In this document: in pieces, positions 1-6,868 of the stretch
Numbering within the stretch: position 1 is the first letter of the stretch
Layout of the letters: each line of letters begins with the position of its first letter
Assembly (NCBI GenBank): GCA_900544385.1
Contig: UQVD01000050.1
Span: 1-15,142 of the forward strand
Direction: 5' to 3'
Source: an uncultured Collinsella sp.
GTDB taxonomy: Bacteria > Actinomycetota > Coriobacteriia > Coriobacteriales > Coriobacteriaceae
DNA: 15,142 nucleotides
Notes under the pieces: model-generated
The model's database searches: none
What the model was told of the DNA's origin: nothing
Seen by the model: only the letters and a program-made list of their open reading frames with translations
Made by a program: the position numbers and the translations under genes

Positions 1-31
1 TCGTGGGCTCGGAGATGTGTATAAGAGACAG
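1..31 (+). other. Nextera transposase adapter (sequencing artefact)
   Basis: Positions 13-31 read AGATGTGTATAAGAGACAG, the 19-base Tn5 mosaic end used in Illumina Nextera libraries, and 1-12 match the preceding part of the read-2 adapter (TCGTGGGCTCGG). This is library sequence, not genome. It supplies a false GTG start at 17 to the reading frame of the first gene. Confidence 0.98.
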
Positions 32-1693
32 GCAGACCGTGTTGAGGATGCGCGTGCTTTTGCTGCGCGCCGTTGCGACCTAAGCTGGTACCGTCGTGTC
101 GAGAGCTACTTTGACCTGCTTGTCGCTGTGGCCGATATGTGCGCGTTTAGGCAGACGCACGCGAGTGGGTTCCATCTGGCGCAGTCCCAGCAGGTGTGGG
201 ATGCCTATACGTCCGAATGGTATGCCATGGACGCTGCCTATCGCCATATGTGCACCGCGTATCTGCGGGCACGCTCCGTCGAGTGCGATGCGCTCGAGGA
301 ACCTGCCCGCGCCGTGGCGGACTGGGCGGAGAATCTCTACAGCAACTGGTTCTTGGCGGATGCCAATGCCTGCTGGGCGGCTGCTGCGCAAGGGGAGTGG
401 GCCGATTGCGGCTACATCGATGGTCCCGCACGGCAGGATGAGTTTTACTGGCATGTGCTGCCCGCCTTTGTGGGTTCTGCCAAAACAACGGTCGTTATCG
501 TGAGCGATGCGCTGCGCTATGAGGTTGCCCGCGACGTTGCGGCGCTGCTCGAGCGCGAACGCGGCGGCAACGTCAAGGTCTCTAGCATGCAGGCGGTCTT
601 TCCCTCCATTACCGAGGTGGGCATGCCTGCGCTGCTGCCGCACCAGGTGCTTGAGCTTGCAGAGGATGGCGCGTTTGTGTTGGCTGACGGCATGCCCACT
701 GCGACGACTCCGCAGCGCGAGGCCGTACTTACCCACATTGAGCCCACGGCCCGCGCTTTGCGCTCGAGCGCATACCTCAACATGGCGGGAACCGAGCGCA
801 AAGCGCTGCTCAAAGACTCCAGACTCGTTTATCTCTACCACAACAAGATCGATACCACGGGCGAGAAGGCAGCTACGCAGGATGACGTTTTCGATGCCTG
901 CGCGGACACCGTGGAGGAACTTGCCGCGTTGGCGCGCCGCGCGTGCACCGACGCCCCGGGCGCGCGTGTTGTTATGACGGCGGATCACGGCTTCATCTAC
1001 ACGCGTCGTGAGCTCAACGAGTGCCAGATGCTCGGCAAGCCAGACCTTCCCTTCCTTGACGCTCCTGTCATGCACGGCAAGCGTCATCTGGTGGTGCCCA
1101 ACGAGGCCGTGGCCAAGCTTTCGGACGAGGCACGCGGGGTGTTTGTTAATGTTGACATGGGACGTTTGGGTGCTGGCTTTGAGGGGTTTGCCCCGCGCGA
1201 GAACGTGCACTTCAAGCGTCCCGGTGGTACTAACAACTACGTCCACGGCGGCATGAGCCTGCAGGAGCTTTGCGTGCCCGTTATTGGATTTTGGCGTGCG
1301 CGCTCGGGTACCAAGGACTTTGTCGACACGCGCGCGGCGACGTTGCGCGTGCTAAGTGAGGGGCGCCGGGTGACCAACTCGCTCTTCTCGCTCAACTTGA
1401 TCCAGGAAGAACCAGCCCAAGGCAAGGTCTTGCCGTGCGAATACGAGCTGGTGTTTACCGATGCAAGCGGCAACGAGGTGAGCGATACAGTCAAGGCGCA
1501 TGCTAACAAGACTTCTGTTAATTCGCAGGAGCGCGTAGTGCATGCCAAGTTTGCGCTGCGCGCGGCGGATGGATTCTCGGCAAAGGGTCCGTACTATTTG
1601 GTCTGCCGCGAGCGCGAGACGGGCAAGATCGTTTGGCGCGAGACGTACACCATTGCTGTTTCGTTTGCCCCTGTTGCTGACTTTGGTTTTTAG
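32..1693 (+). CDS. pglZ: BREX phosphatase-like protein PglZ, type A, 5'-truncated by the contig end
   Basis: This is the C-terminal part (553 residues) of a PglZ-domain protein of the alkaline-phosphatase superfamily, a core component of BREX phage defence. The frame is already open at the adapter junction, so there is no real start here. Type A PglZ proteins are usually somewhat over 800 residues, so roughly the first third is missing. Visible motifs are VVIVSDALRYE (coded at 491-523), typical of the metal-binding aspartate region of PglZ, and ADHGFIYTRR (980-1009), the conserved Asp-His metal-site motif. The last ~150 residues look like a beta-rich C-terminal domain. The stop codon overlaps the ribosome site of brxL, which starts 11 bases later, so the two genes are probably translationally coupled. 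PglZ is essential for BREX in characterised systems; its exact biochemical activity is not settled. The family call is firm; the type A subtype rests on gene order and general resemblance. Confidence 0.92.
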   Translation, partial: ADRVEDARAFAARRCDLSWYRRVESYFDLLVAVADMCAFRQTHASGFHLAQSQQVWDAYTSEWYAMDAAYRHMCTAYLRARSVECDALEEPARAVADWAENLYSNWFLADANACWAAAAQGEWADCGYIDGPARQDEFYWHVLPAFVGSAKTTVVIVSDALRYEVARDVAALLERERGGNVKVSSMQAVFPSITEVGMPALLPHQVLELAEDGAFVLADGMPTATTPQREAVLTHIEPTARALRSSAYLNMAGTERKALLKDSRLVYLYHNKIDTTGEKAATQDDVFDACADTVEELAALARRACTDAPGARVVMTADHGFIYTRRELNECQMLGKPDLPFLDAPVMHGKRHLVVPNEAVAKLSDEARGVFVNVDMGRLGAGFEGFAPRENVHFKRPGGTNNYVHGGMSLQELCVPVIGFWRARSGTKDFVDTRAATLRVLSEGRRVTNSLFSLNLIQEEPAQGKVLPCEYELVFTDASGNEVSDTVKAHANKTSVNSQERVVHAKFALRAADGFSAKGPYYLVCRERETGKIVWRETYTIAVSFAPVADFGF

Positions 1694-1704
1694 GAGTGTG
1701 CCCT

Positions 1705-4071
1705 ATGTTTGATAGCCATGATGACGATCTGTGGGAAGTTCCCTCGATTGATGTGGATGTGCCTGTGGAGGGTGTGGTGCATGCGGAGGCGCCGGCGGTT
1801 GAGGTTGTTACGGCTGCCCCGGAGTCGGTAACTGCTGCGCCCGTTGAGGTTGCAGTGCCCGCCGAGGCTGCGGTAAACGCCGAGGACGAATCCTCGACCG
1901 ATGGCTATGACCCGGCCGTGGACGAGGCTCCCGAGGACGACGGCTACGACATGGATGGGTTGGACGGCAAGCTGCTCGAGCACTTTGCCGGCAAGATCGT
2001 GCGCAAGGACCTGACGGCCCTTATGAAGCGTGGCGCCAACGTGCCCACCTTTGTGCTGGAGTACCTGCTGGGCATGTACTGCTCAACCGACGACGAGGAT
2101 GCCGTGGCAGAGGGCTTGGACCGCATCCGCAGGATCCTCACCGATAACTACGTGCGCCCCGACGAGTCCGAGCGTATTAAGTCCAAGATTCGCGAACTGG
2201 GCCGCTTTACCATCATCGATAAGGTGACGGCCAAGCTCGACGAGTACAAAGACATCTACGTGGCGTCGTTTGCCAATCTGACCATCGAGCCGTTTGTGAT
2301 GCCGGCCGAGTACGTGCGCGACTATTCCAAGATTCTGCAGGGCGGCATTTGGTGCATTATGAGCATCGAGTATCGTCACCCCTTGGATGAGGAAGACGAG
2401 TTTGGCATGGAGGTCTTTGGCGACGATGCGCCGCGTCGCTCCAAGGCCAAGCGCAAAAAGCGCGGACCCGAGGACTCTCCGTTTAGCGTGGCGTCGCTCA
2501 CGCCCATCCAGATGCCTAACCTGGACCTGGATGCCATGGTCGACGAGCGCCAGTACTTTACGCGCGACGAGTGGCTCAACATGTTGCTGCGCTCTGCCGG
2601 CTATGAGCCCAGCGAGCTTTCCGAGAAAGAGCGTCTGCACTTTATCGAGCGCATGGTGCCACTGATTGAGCGCAACTACAACCTGTGCGAGCTGGGTCCC
2701 CGCGGCACCGGCAAGAGCCATATCTACAAAGAGGTTTCGCCCTACGCCATCTTGCTCTCTGGCGGCCAGACCACCACGGCCAACCTGTTCGGCCGCATGA
2801 ACTCCATGCGCGCCGATCGCGTGGGCTTGGTGGGCCACTGGGACTGCGTGACGTTTGACGAGGTCGCCGGCATGCGCTTTAAGGACACCAACGCCGTGCA
2901 GATCATGAAGGACTACATGGCGAGCGGCAGCTATGCGCGCGGCCGCGACCAAATTAACGCCGATGCCTCCATGGTCTTTGAGGGCAACATCAACGACACC
3001 GTGCAAAATGTCCTTAAGACCACGCACCTGTTTGATCCGTTCCCGCCGGAGTTTAACAACGATTCGGCCTTCTTCGACCGTATCCACTATTACCTGCCGG
3101 GTTGGGAGATTCCCAAGATGCGCTCGAGCCTGCTGACCGGGCATTATGGCCTGATCACCGACTGCCTGTCGGAGTTTTGCAAAGAGATGCGCCGCAAGGA
3201 CTTTACGCACCATATCGACCGTTACTTCCGCTTTAACAGCGACTTTAACAAGCGCGATGAAATCGCCGTGCGCAAGACCTTTAGCGGCCTGGCCAAGCTG
3301 CTGTTCCCCGACGAGGCCATGGACAAGGACGACGTGCGCTGGCTGCTGGACTACGCCATCGAGGGCCGTCGCCGCGTAAAGGAGCAGCTCAAGATTATGG
3401 CGGGCGTCGAGTTTATCGACGTCAACCTGGGCTATATGGATGCCGACAACCCGCAGGACGTGCATGTGGTGCGCGTGCCCGAGCAGAGCGAGGACACGCT
3501 GATTCCCGACGGGCCGCTGCTGTCCGGTCACGTGTTTGGTGTGGGCAGATCGCAGGGCGGCGAGGTTGCCGTGTACAAGTTGGAGAACAAGGCCGTTGCT
3601 GGCGAGTGTAAGTTTAAGCACGAGGGCGTGGCCTTTAACAAGCCGGTGCGCGATACGCTGGAGGCCGCGTTCGACAACTTTGTGAACCTGGCGAACCGCG
3701 TGGCACCGGGCATGCACATTGGCTCCAAGGATTACCTGCTGTTCTACAACGACCTGCAGAGCAAGGGCCTGTCCGAGGAGGTTTCGCTCGCCGAGTTTGT
3801 GGGACTTTGCTCCGCGGCGTGCAACCGCCCGGTGATGCCCGCGCTGGCGATTCCGGGAATCTTGCGCATGTCGGGCTCTATGGACGAGATCAGAGGGCTC
3901 GAGGACATTATGCGCGTGGCTAAAAACGCCGGTGCCAAGCGCGTGATTTTGCCGCTGAGCGCCATCGCGGGCTTGCAGAGCGTGTCGTCCGAGATCATTT
4001 CGGGTTTGAGCCCGGTGTTCTACATGGATGGCGACCCGGTCGACGCCGCGAAGAAGGCTCTGGATCTGTAG
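1705..4071 (+). CDS. brxL: BREX AAA+ protein BrxL with Lon-like C-terminal domain
   Basis: BrxL (788 residues) is the AAA+ ATPase of type 1 BREX; characterised homologues form DNA-binding ring assemblies. I chose the ATG at 1705, which has AGGAG at 1692-1696 eight bases upstream; the in-frame GTG at 1696 overlaps that site. Residues 1 to about 82 are an acidic, Val/Ala/Pro/Glu-rich tail. The conserved core starts near residue 83 (LDGKLLEHFAGK, then RKDLT and NVPTFVLEYLLGMYC). A charged segment with a basic cluster (SKAKRKKRG) lies around residues 225-260. Walker A GPRGTGKS is at 331-338 and Walker B VTFDE at 382-386. The C-terminal ~200 residues resemble the Lon peptidase fold. Aligned by eye to Lon, Ser690 falls at the catalytic serine, but the catalytic lysine position is Glu733, so this domain is probably not a working Lon protease. 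The protein is about 100 residues longer than the homologues I know of, because of the tail and the charged segment. Confidence 0.93.
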   Translation: MFDSHDDDLWEVPSIDVDVPVEGVVHAEAPAVEVVTAAPESVTAAPVEVAVPAEAAVNAEDESSTDGYDPAVDEAPEDDGYDMDGLDGKLLEHFAGKIVRKDLTALMKRGANVPTFVLEYLLGMYCSTDDEDAVAEGLDRIRRILTDNYVRPDESERIKSKIRELGRFTIIDKVTAKLDEYKDIYVASFANLTIEPFVMPAEYVRDYSKILQGGIWCIMSIEYRHPLDEEDEFGMEVFGDDAPRRSKAKRKKRGPEDSPFSVASLTPIQMPNLDLDAMVDERQYFTRDEWLNMLLRSAGYEPSELSEKERLHFIERMVPLIERNYNLCELGPRGTGKSHIYKEVSPYAILLSGGQTTTANLFGRMNSMRADRVGLVGHWDCVTFDEVAGMRFKDTNAVQIMKDYMASGSYARGRDQINADASMVFEGNINDTVQNVLKTTHLFDPFPPEFNNDSAFFDRIHYYLPGWEIPKMRSSLLTGHYGLITDCLSEFCKEMRRKDFTHHIDRYFRFNSDFNKRDEIAVRKTFSGLAKLLFPDEAMDKDDVRWLLDYAIEGRRRVKEQLKIMAGVEFIDVNLGYMDADNPQDVHVVRVPEQSEDTLIPDGPLLSGHVFGVGRSQGGEVAVYKLENKAVAGECKFKHEGVAFNKPVRDTLEAAFDNFVNLANRVAPGMHIGSKDYLLFYNDLQSKGLSEEVSLAEFVGLCSAACNRPVMPALAIPGILRMSGSMDEIRGLEDIMRVAKNAGAKRVILPLSAIAGLQSVSSEIISGLSPVFYMDGDPVDAAKKALDL

Positions 4072-4079
4072 GGGTGCGG

Positions 4080-4126
4080 GCGTGCGGGGCGTCCGGTGTT
4101 CGGGTGCCCCGCGTACATGTTGGTGC
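4080..4126 (+). other. GC-rich hairpin between brxL and the next gene
   Basis: In the 77-base gap after brxL, GCGGGGC (about 4084-4090) can pair with GCCCCGC (about 4106-4112) across a GC-rich loop. No T-tract follows, so it is not a standard intrinsic terminator. It could moderate transcription or mRNA stability between brxL and the downstream gene. Confidence 0.35.
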
Positions 4127-4148
4127 GTAGTGCGTGAGGAGGCCTGCC

Positions 4149-5513
4149 GTGGCAGACGAGCGTTCTGTTGGTGAGCTGCTCGACGAGCTGTTTGGCTTTG
4201 AGTCGGTAGTCAAGCGTCAAACGGCGCTTGAGCAGTACGATCGCGGGGAGTTGGTGCGCAAGGCGCGTTCCCGCGAGCTGCTGGATATGCTTAGGGATGT
4301 CGAGGCTGCCGAGCACGCTACACGTGAGTCTGTCGTGCGGGCTGTTGACGGGTATGTTCGCCGTGTTGAGAGCGCCGCGCTTGCACGCGCTCGCAAGCAG
4401 GCGGGCATTGTTGGTCCGCTACGGATGGAGCGTCGCTATGCTGCCTTTTTGTGCATGGAGGACAAGGCCGAGTTGCTGACGCGACTGGAGCAGACACTTG
4501 CGTTTGTCGAGGTAAAGCTGCGGGCCAATACTGCGGCCAGGGTTCGCGCAGCGTACGATGCCGCGGGGGCTTTGGTGTTGCAGGGCACGGCGCGTTTGAG
4601 TGATGTGCACATTGCCGAGGCCGTGCCTCTGGATGCCGATCTGCTGTGTGCGCAGCTGGAGCAGATGCGTTGTGCCGCCGATGCGACGGACCTTGCGGGC
4701 ATGATCACGGCGACGTTTGAGTCCGAGCTGAGTGCGACGGGGTCGCAGGGTGCCGGCGGGTCTGAGAGCGATGTTGCTGGCGATGTTGCTGATGACGTGG
4801 CGTTGGAGCGTGAGCTTACCAACGTGCGCGGCGCTGCGCAGCGAGCGCGCTTGGCGGCGCAGGCGTATCGGGCCGAGCGCGCCGCCCGCGTTGCGGGGAG
4901 CACGGTGGAGCCGGTATCGTTGCCTGAGTCTGCGTGCATTGCGTGCGAGACGGCGTGCGATGCCGGGGAGCTTTCCGAGTTGCTCGCTCAGGTTAAGAAG
5001 TCGTTTGAGACCTACCGTCGAGTTGTTGCCGACGGCGGGTTATTCTGCGCGTTTGGCACGGGCTCCCCGCATGGGATTTGCCAGGGCAGTAGTTATTTCG
5101 ACTACGATTCTAGGCTTGACGAAGATGTGTTGGTGGGCGAGTACGATGGCGCTACCAGGCACGATGTTCGACGTGAGGTTCCGATTCCCGAGCTTGTTGA
5201 TGAGGCTTTGGCCGAGGGCGGCGACTCGCTCGAGGTTGCCGTGGCGCGCATGCGCGAGTTTAACGGGCGCCGCTACGATGGCGTGCTGGACGAGGACCCC
5301 GCGCGCCATGTAAATGCGTTTTGGTATGGACTCAAAAAGCTCAGCCAGTATTGCGAGGCCGCCGTGCGTGTGGACGAGCGTGCTTGGGATTGCTTTATCG
5401 ATAAGGTTCAGTTCGCCTACGATGAGTCCGTGGGGCGTTTGGCTACGAAGATGGATGACAAGCAGGTTGCAGCTTTTGTTGCAGCCGTGAATGCGCTCGG
5501 CGCTGCTGAGTAG
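4149..5513 (+). CDS. Unrecognised 454-residue protein downstream of brxL
   Basis: I do not recognise this family. The start is the GTG at 4149, with GAGGAGG at 4136-4142 six bases upstream; the GTG at 4134 runs into that site and is less likely. The first ~190 residues look almost wholly alpha-helical, rich in Arg/Glu/Ala/Leu, with coiled-coil-like stretches. A Gly/Ser/Asp-rich linker (SATGSQGAGGSESDVAGD) follows at about 197-215, then another basic helical segment. Near residue 265 a cysteine cluster (ESACIACETACDAG) gives three cysteines with CxxCxxxC spacing, which could bind metal. The C-terminal part has a distinct segment, GGLFCAFGTGSPHGICQGSS, followed by acidic YFDYDSRLDEDV. There is no signal peptide, membrane helix, Walker motif or nuclease motif that I can name. 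The gene follows brxL by 77 bases on the same strand, which suggests a BREX-associated accessory or simply the next defence-island gene. Confidence 0.85.
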   Translation: MADERSVGELLDELFGFESVVKRQTALEQYDRGELVRKARSRELLDMLRDVEAAEHATRESVVRAVDGYVRRVESAALARARKQAGIVGPLRMERRYAAFLCMEDKAELLTRLEQTLAFVEVKLRANTAARVRAAYDAAGALVLQGTARLSDVHIAEAVPLDADLLCAQLEQMRCAADATDLAGMITATFESELSATGSQGAGGSESDVAGDVADDVALERELTNVRGAAQRARLAAQAYRAERAARVAGSTVEPVSLPESACIACETACDAGELSELLAQVKKSFETYRRVVADGGLFCAFGTGSPHGICQGSSYFDYDSRLDEDVLVGEYDGATRHDVRREVPIPELVDEALAEGGDSLEVAVARMREFNGRRYDGVLDEDPARHVNAFWYGLKKLSQYCEAAVRVDERAWDCFIDKVQFAYDESVGRLATKMDDKQVAAFVAAVNALGAAE

Positions 5514-5540
5514 GGGTCTGATCCGGTAGGAGGTTTCACT

Positions 5541-5753
5541 ATGAAGATCGATGTCGATGTTGACCAGCTGCGCGAGAGCCTGCTCGACCGCGCGGGGAGT
5601 GCGGCAGGCGTGGGCTTTCCGGCCGCCATGCTCGACGTGATGGATATCGAGGGCGAGTCACCTCAAGAGCTCCTAGTCCGAGCCGAACGCGAAGGCCTCG
5701 ACCTCCGCGACTTTGCCGTCGATGACGACTGCGGAGCGTCTGACGACTGGTGA
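5541..5753 (+). CDS. Small acidic protein of unknown function (70 residues)
   Basis: The ATG at 5541 has an excellent ribosome site, AGGAGG at 5528-5533, seven bases upstream, and lies 27 bases after the preceding stop, so it is likely cotranscribed with the brxL-side genes. The protein is strongly acidic (starts MKIDVDVDQLRESLLDRAG, then GFPAAMLDVMDIEGESPQELLVRAE, and ends in a DDDCGASDDW tail) and looks like a compact helical domain with no membrane segment. I associate the pattern (V/I)D(V/I)DxLR...GFPAAMLDV with small uncharacterised proteins of gut Coriobacteria and Firmicutes, but cannot name a family. Antitoxin or regulatory partner of the upstream protein is possible but not shown. 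Its stop is only 7 bases from the stop of the convergent DUF3800 gene. Confidence 0.75.
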   Translation: MKIDVDVDQLRESLLDRAGSAAGVGFPAAMLDVMDIEGESPQELLVRAEREGLDLRDFAVDDDCGASDDW

Positions 5754-5760
5754 CCCCGGG

Positions 5761-6438
5761 TCAGTTCATCCTTTTCTTCCTGAGATATAAGAGAAATCCC
5801 TTTTTGAACGTCCTTCGGGTTCCAAAAAATAGCCGATCAGTCTTTGTATCTTCCTTGCTGTCAAACTTGATAGCCGTTAGCTCGATCGTACAGATGTAGT
5901 CAGCAACTTGGAATAGCCGGTAGGCTCGTGGTGTGGCTTCTCGGTATACGATGACATCCCTTGCTAGAACGTACTCAAGCGCAGAATGAATGACCTCCGT
6001 TACAATTGGTTGGCCGTTGTCGTAGTAAATCTTAACGGTGTCGTATCGCTGGAAGAATTCCAGATGGTCGAAAAGTTCAACTGTGAGGTCTCGCCTCATT
6101 CTCTCCGCGAGACCGTTTTGATTGCCGGCGAATTCGCTCATTCGGTATTGCAGACAGAGATAGCGTATGGGGAGATGCTGAATGAACGCGCGAAATGCGC
6201 TCAACATGTGCCTTCGCTGCTCCTTGGGAAGATCTTTGTAGTCGCCGTTTCCATTCAGTAGGGGTCCTGCATGAAAAGGCGTATTGGGAAGCGAGGACTG
6301 CGACAGGGCGCGCTCGTAGCGGTCAATGCGTTCAACGATTGCATCGTTTTGATCGTGAAAAACGAGGGTGACGAGGTAGTAGTTGGAGACGCCTCCGAGG
6401 TCGCCAGATTCGTCAACAAAGACGGAGAGTTCGCTCAT
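5761..6438 (-). CDS. DUF3800 domain protein (predicted RNase H-like fold)
   Basis: The protein has 225 residues. The start is the ATG at 6438, with GGAGG six bases upstream on the - strand; an in-frame upstream ATG at 6459 lacks a good site and lies inside the leader terminator region. The N-terminus, MSELSVFVDESGDLG, is the hallmark DUF3800 VDESG strand with acidic residues Asp9, Glu10 and Asp13. A second motif, VKIYYDNGQP, and a late YRLFQVADYIC segment complete the acidic pattern expected of an RNase H-like active site. The C-terminus is basic (FLLYLRKKRMN). The biochemical role of the family is not established, but its genes are often found in mobile or defence regions and near candidate structured RNAs named after it. 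The gene is AT-richer than its neighbours, suggesting transfer. It is convergent with the 70-residue gene and has an RNA element in its leader (6458-6514). Confidence 0.9.
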   Translation of the reverse strand: MSELSVFVDESGDLGGVSNYYLVTLVFHDQNDAIVERIDRYERALSQSSLPNTPFHAGPLLNGNGDYKDLPKEQRRHMLSAFRAFIQHLPIRYLCLQYRMSEFAGNQNGLAERMRRDLTVELFDHLEFFQRYDTVKIYYDNGQPIVTEVIHSALEYVLARDVIVYREATPRAYRLFQVADYICTIELTAIKFDSKEDTKTDRLFFGTRRTFKKGFLLYLRKKRMN

Positions 6439-6441
6439 GAT

Positions 6442-6450
6442 GGGCCTCCA
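6442..6450 (-). promoter_or_regulatory. Ribosome site of the DUF3800 gene with a perfect complement in the leader
   Basis: On the - strand this reads TGGAGGCCC and holds the GGAGG ribosome site six bases before the ATG at 6438. A perfect 9-base complement, GGGCCTCCA, lies at 6489-6497 in the same leader, just upstream of the terminator hairpin. Pairing of the two would enclose the terminator stem and hide the ribosome site. The pairing is visible in sequence; its use in regulation is inference. Confidence 0.6.
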
Positions 6451-6457
6451 TTTTTGC

Positions 6458-6485
6458 AAAAAAATGCCGGGGGTAAGACCCCGGC
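6458..6485 (-). terminator. Intrinsic terminator in the DUF3800 leader (attenuator candidate)
   Basis: On the - strand GCCGGGG and CCCCGGC form a 7-bp stem (6485-6479 with 6472-6466) with a 6-base loop, followed by A and seven Ts (6464-6458). It lies 20 bases before the DUF3800 start codon, so both predicted upstream promoters must read through it to express the gene. Confidence 0.85.
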
Positions 6486-6514
6486 TCTTGGAGGCCCCTC
6501 TTTTGGAGGGAACC
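6458..6514 (-). ncRNA. Predicted small RNA, copy 1, in the DUF3800 leader
   Basis: This is one of three related elements. In - strand order it has promoter-like TTGAAA (6550-6545), an 18-base spacer, TATAAA (6526-6521), an expected start near 6514, and a hairpin CCCTC/GAGGG (6510-6506 with 6500-6496) with a 5-base loop. Then come the linker TCCAAGAGCC and the terminator stem with T-tract. Predicted length is about 57 nt. Start site and length are inferred; no open reading frame fits. Confidence 0.65.
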
Positions 6515-6520
6515 GTATTC

Positions 6521-6550
6521 TTTATACCATGAGATAAGGGGTGCTTTCAA
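6521..6550 (-). promoter_or_regulatory. Promoter of small RNA copy 1 (TTGAAA-18-TATAAA)
   Basis: The -35 TTGAAA is at 6550-6545 and the -10 TATAAA at 6526-6521 on the - strand, with an 18-base spacer. The arrangement recurs at copy 2 with a 17-base spacer, which argues that the promoter is part of the repeated unit. Confidence 0.6.
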
Positions 6551-6555
6551 GTAAT

Positions 6556-6584
6556 ATTATAATAAGCAAACATATGTTCGTCAA
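6556..6584 (-). promoter_or_regulatory. Strong sigma-70-type promoter for the DUF3800 transcript
   Basis: On the - strand TTGACG (6584-6579) is followed after exactly 17 bases by a consensus TATAAT (6561-6556). Transcription would start near 6549, giving a leader of about 110 bases that includes all of RNA copy 1. The spacer contains a perfect 10-base palindrome, AACATATGTT (6569-6578), a possible operator placed to block RNA polymerase. Confidence 0.75.
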
Positions 6585-6694
6585 ACTACCTGCGAAAAGT
6601 CCTAAGCCGCCGAGAGGTTGGGTAGAGCGGCTCGTAAATTGCTGACGCAATGGCGCCGGTGGTTTCCAGAGAACTGTTTAGTCTTGACTCGCAT
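6585..6694. other. Gene-free spacer between RNA copies 1 and 2
   Basis: I see no gene here. It holds two weak dyads, AGCCGC/GCGGCT (6605-6610 with 6627-6632) and ATTGC/GCAAT (6638-6642 with 6647-6651). The stretch GGTTGGGTAGAGCGGC (6616-6631) resembles a tRNA D-arm but no tRNA fold follows. Confidence 0.5.
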
Positions 6695-6721
6695 AAAAAA
6701 TGCCGGGGGACATCCCCCGGC
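6695..6721 (-). terminator. Intrinsic terminator of small RNA copy 2
   Basis: On the - strand GCCGGGGG and CCCCCGGC form a perfect 8-bp stem (6721-6714 with 6709-6702) with a 4-base loop, followed by A and six Ts (6700-6695). Confidence 0.85.
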
Positions 6722-6750
6722 TCTTGGAGGTCCCTCTATTCGAGGGCACC
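6695..6750 (-). ncRNA. Predicted small RNA, copy 2
   Basis: The predicted start is near 6750, about seven bases after the TATAAA at 6762-6757. The RNA has hairpin CCCTC/GAGGG (6746-6742 with 6736-6732) closed by an outer GGT/ACC pairing, the linker CTCCAAGAGCC and the terminator stem, for about 56 nt. It matches copy 1 closely from TTGAAA through the T-tract, while the flanks diverge. No gene lies directly downstream, so it looks like a free-standing small RNA gene. Confidence 0.65.
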
Positions 6751-6756
6751 GACTTC

Positions 6757-6785
6757 TTTATAGCATGAGATCGAACGGCTTTCAA
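6757..6785 (-). promoter_or_regulatory. Promoter of small RNA copy 2 (TTGAAA-17-TATAAA)
   Basis: On the - strand TTGAAA (6785-6780) and TATAAA (6762-6757) are separated by exactly 17 bases. A 10-base perfect palindrome, ATGGCGCCAT (6786-6795), abuts the -35 box on its upstream side. Confidence 0.65.
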
Positions 6786-6832
6786 ATGGCGCCATGTGGA
6801 TGGGATGGCGCGCCTGATAAAGTCCTCAATGA

Positions 6833-6862
6833 ATGGCATCTAACAAGCGTTCGTGATATAAA
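6833..6862 (+). promoter_or_regulatory. Promoter of small RNA copy 3 (ATGGCA-18-TATAAA)
   Basis: On the + strand the -10 TATAAA is at 6857-6862 and a 4-of-6 -35 match, ATGGCA, is at 6833-6838, with an 18-base spacer. The -10 and following AAGAAGTCGGT are shared with copy 2. The -35 is weaker than those of copies 1 and 2. Confidence 0.5.
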
Positions 6863-6868
6863 GAAGTC

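Noticed and set aside
80..1246. 388-codon open frame on the - strand opposite pglZ
   Set aside because: Shadow of pglZ; no motif and implausible Arg/His-rich composition.
1696..1704. GTG at 1696 as the brxL start
   Set aside because: It overlaps the AGGAG ribosome site that serves the ATG at 1705.
2083..3717. Long open frame on the - strand opposite brxL (544 codons)
   Set aside because: It is a mirror of the GC-biased brxL codons; the translation is His/Ala/Val-rich with no recognisable domain, while brxL is unambiguous.
6616..6680. Possible tRNA or tRNA remnant (D-arm-like GGTTGGGTAGAGC)
   Set aside because: No matching acceptor stem, anticodon stem or TTCGA-type T-arm follows.
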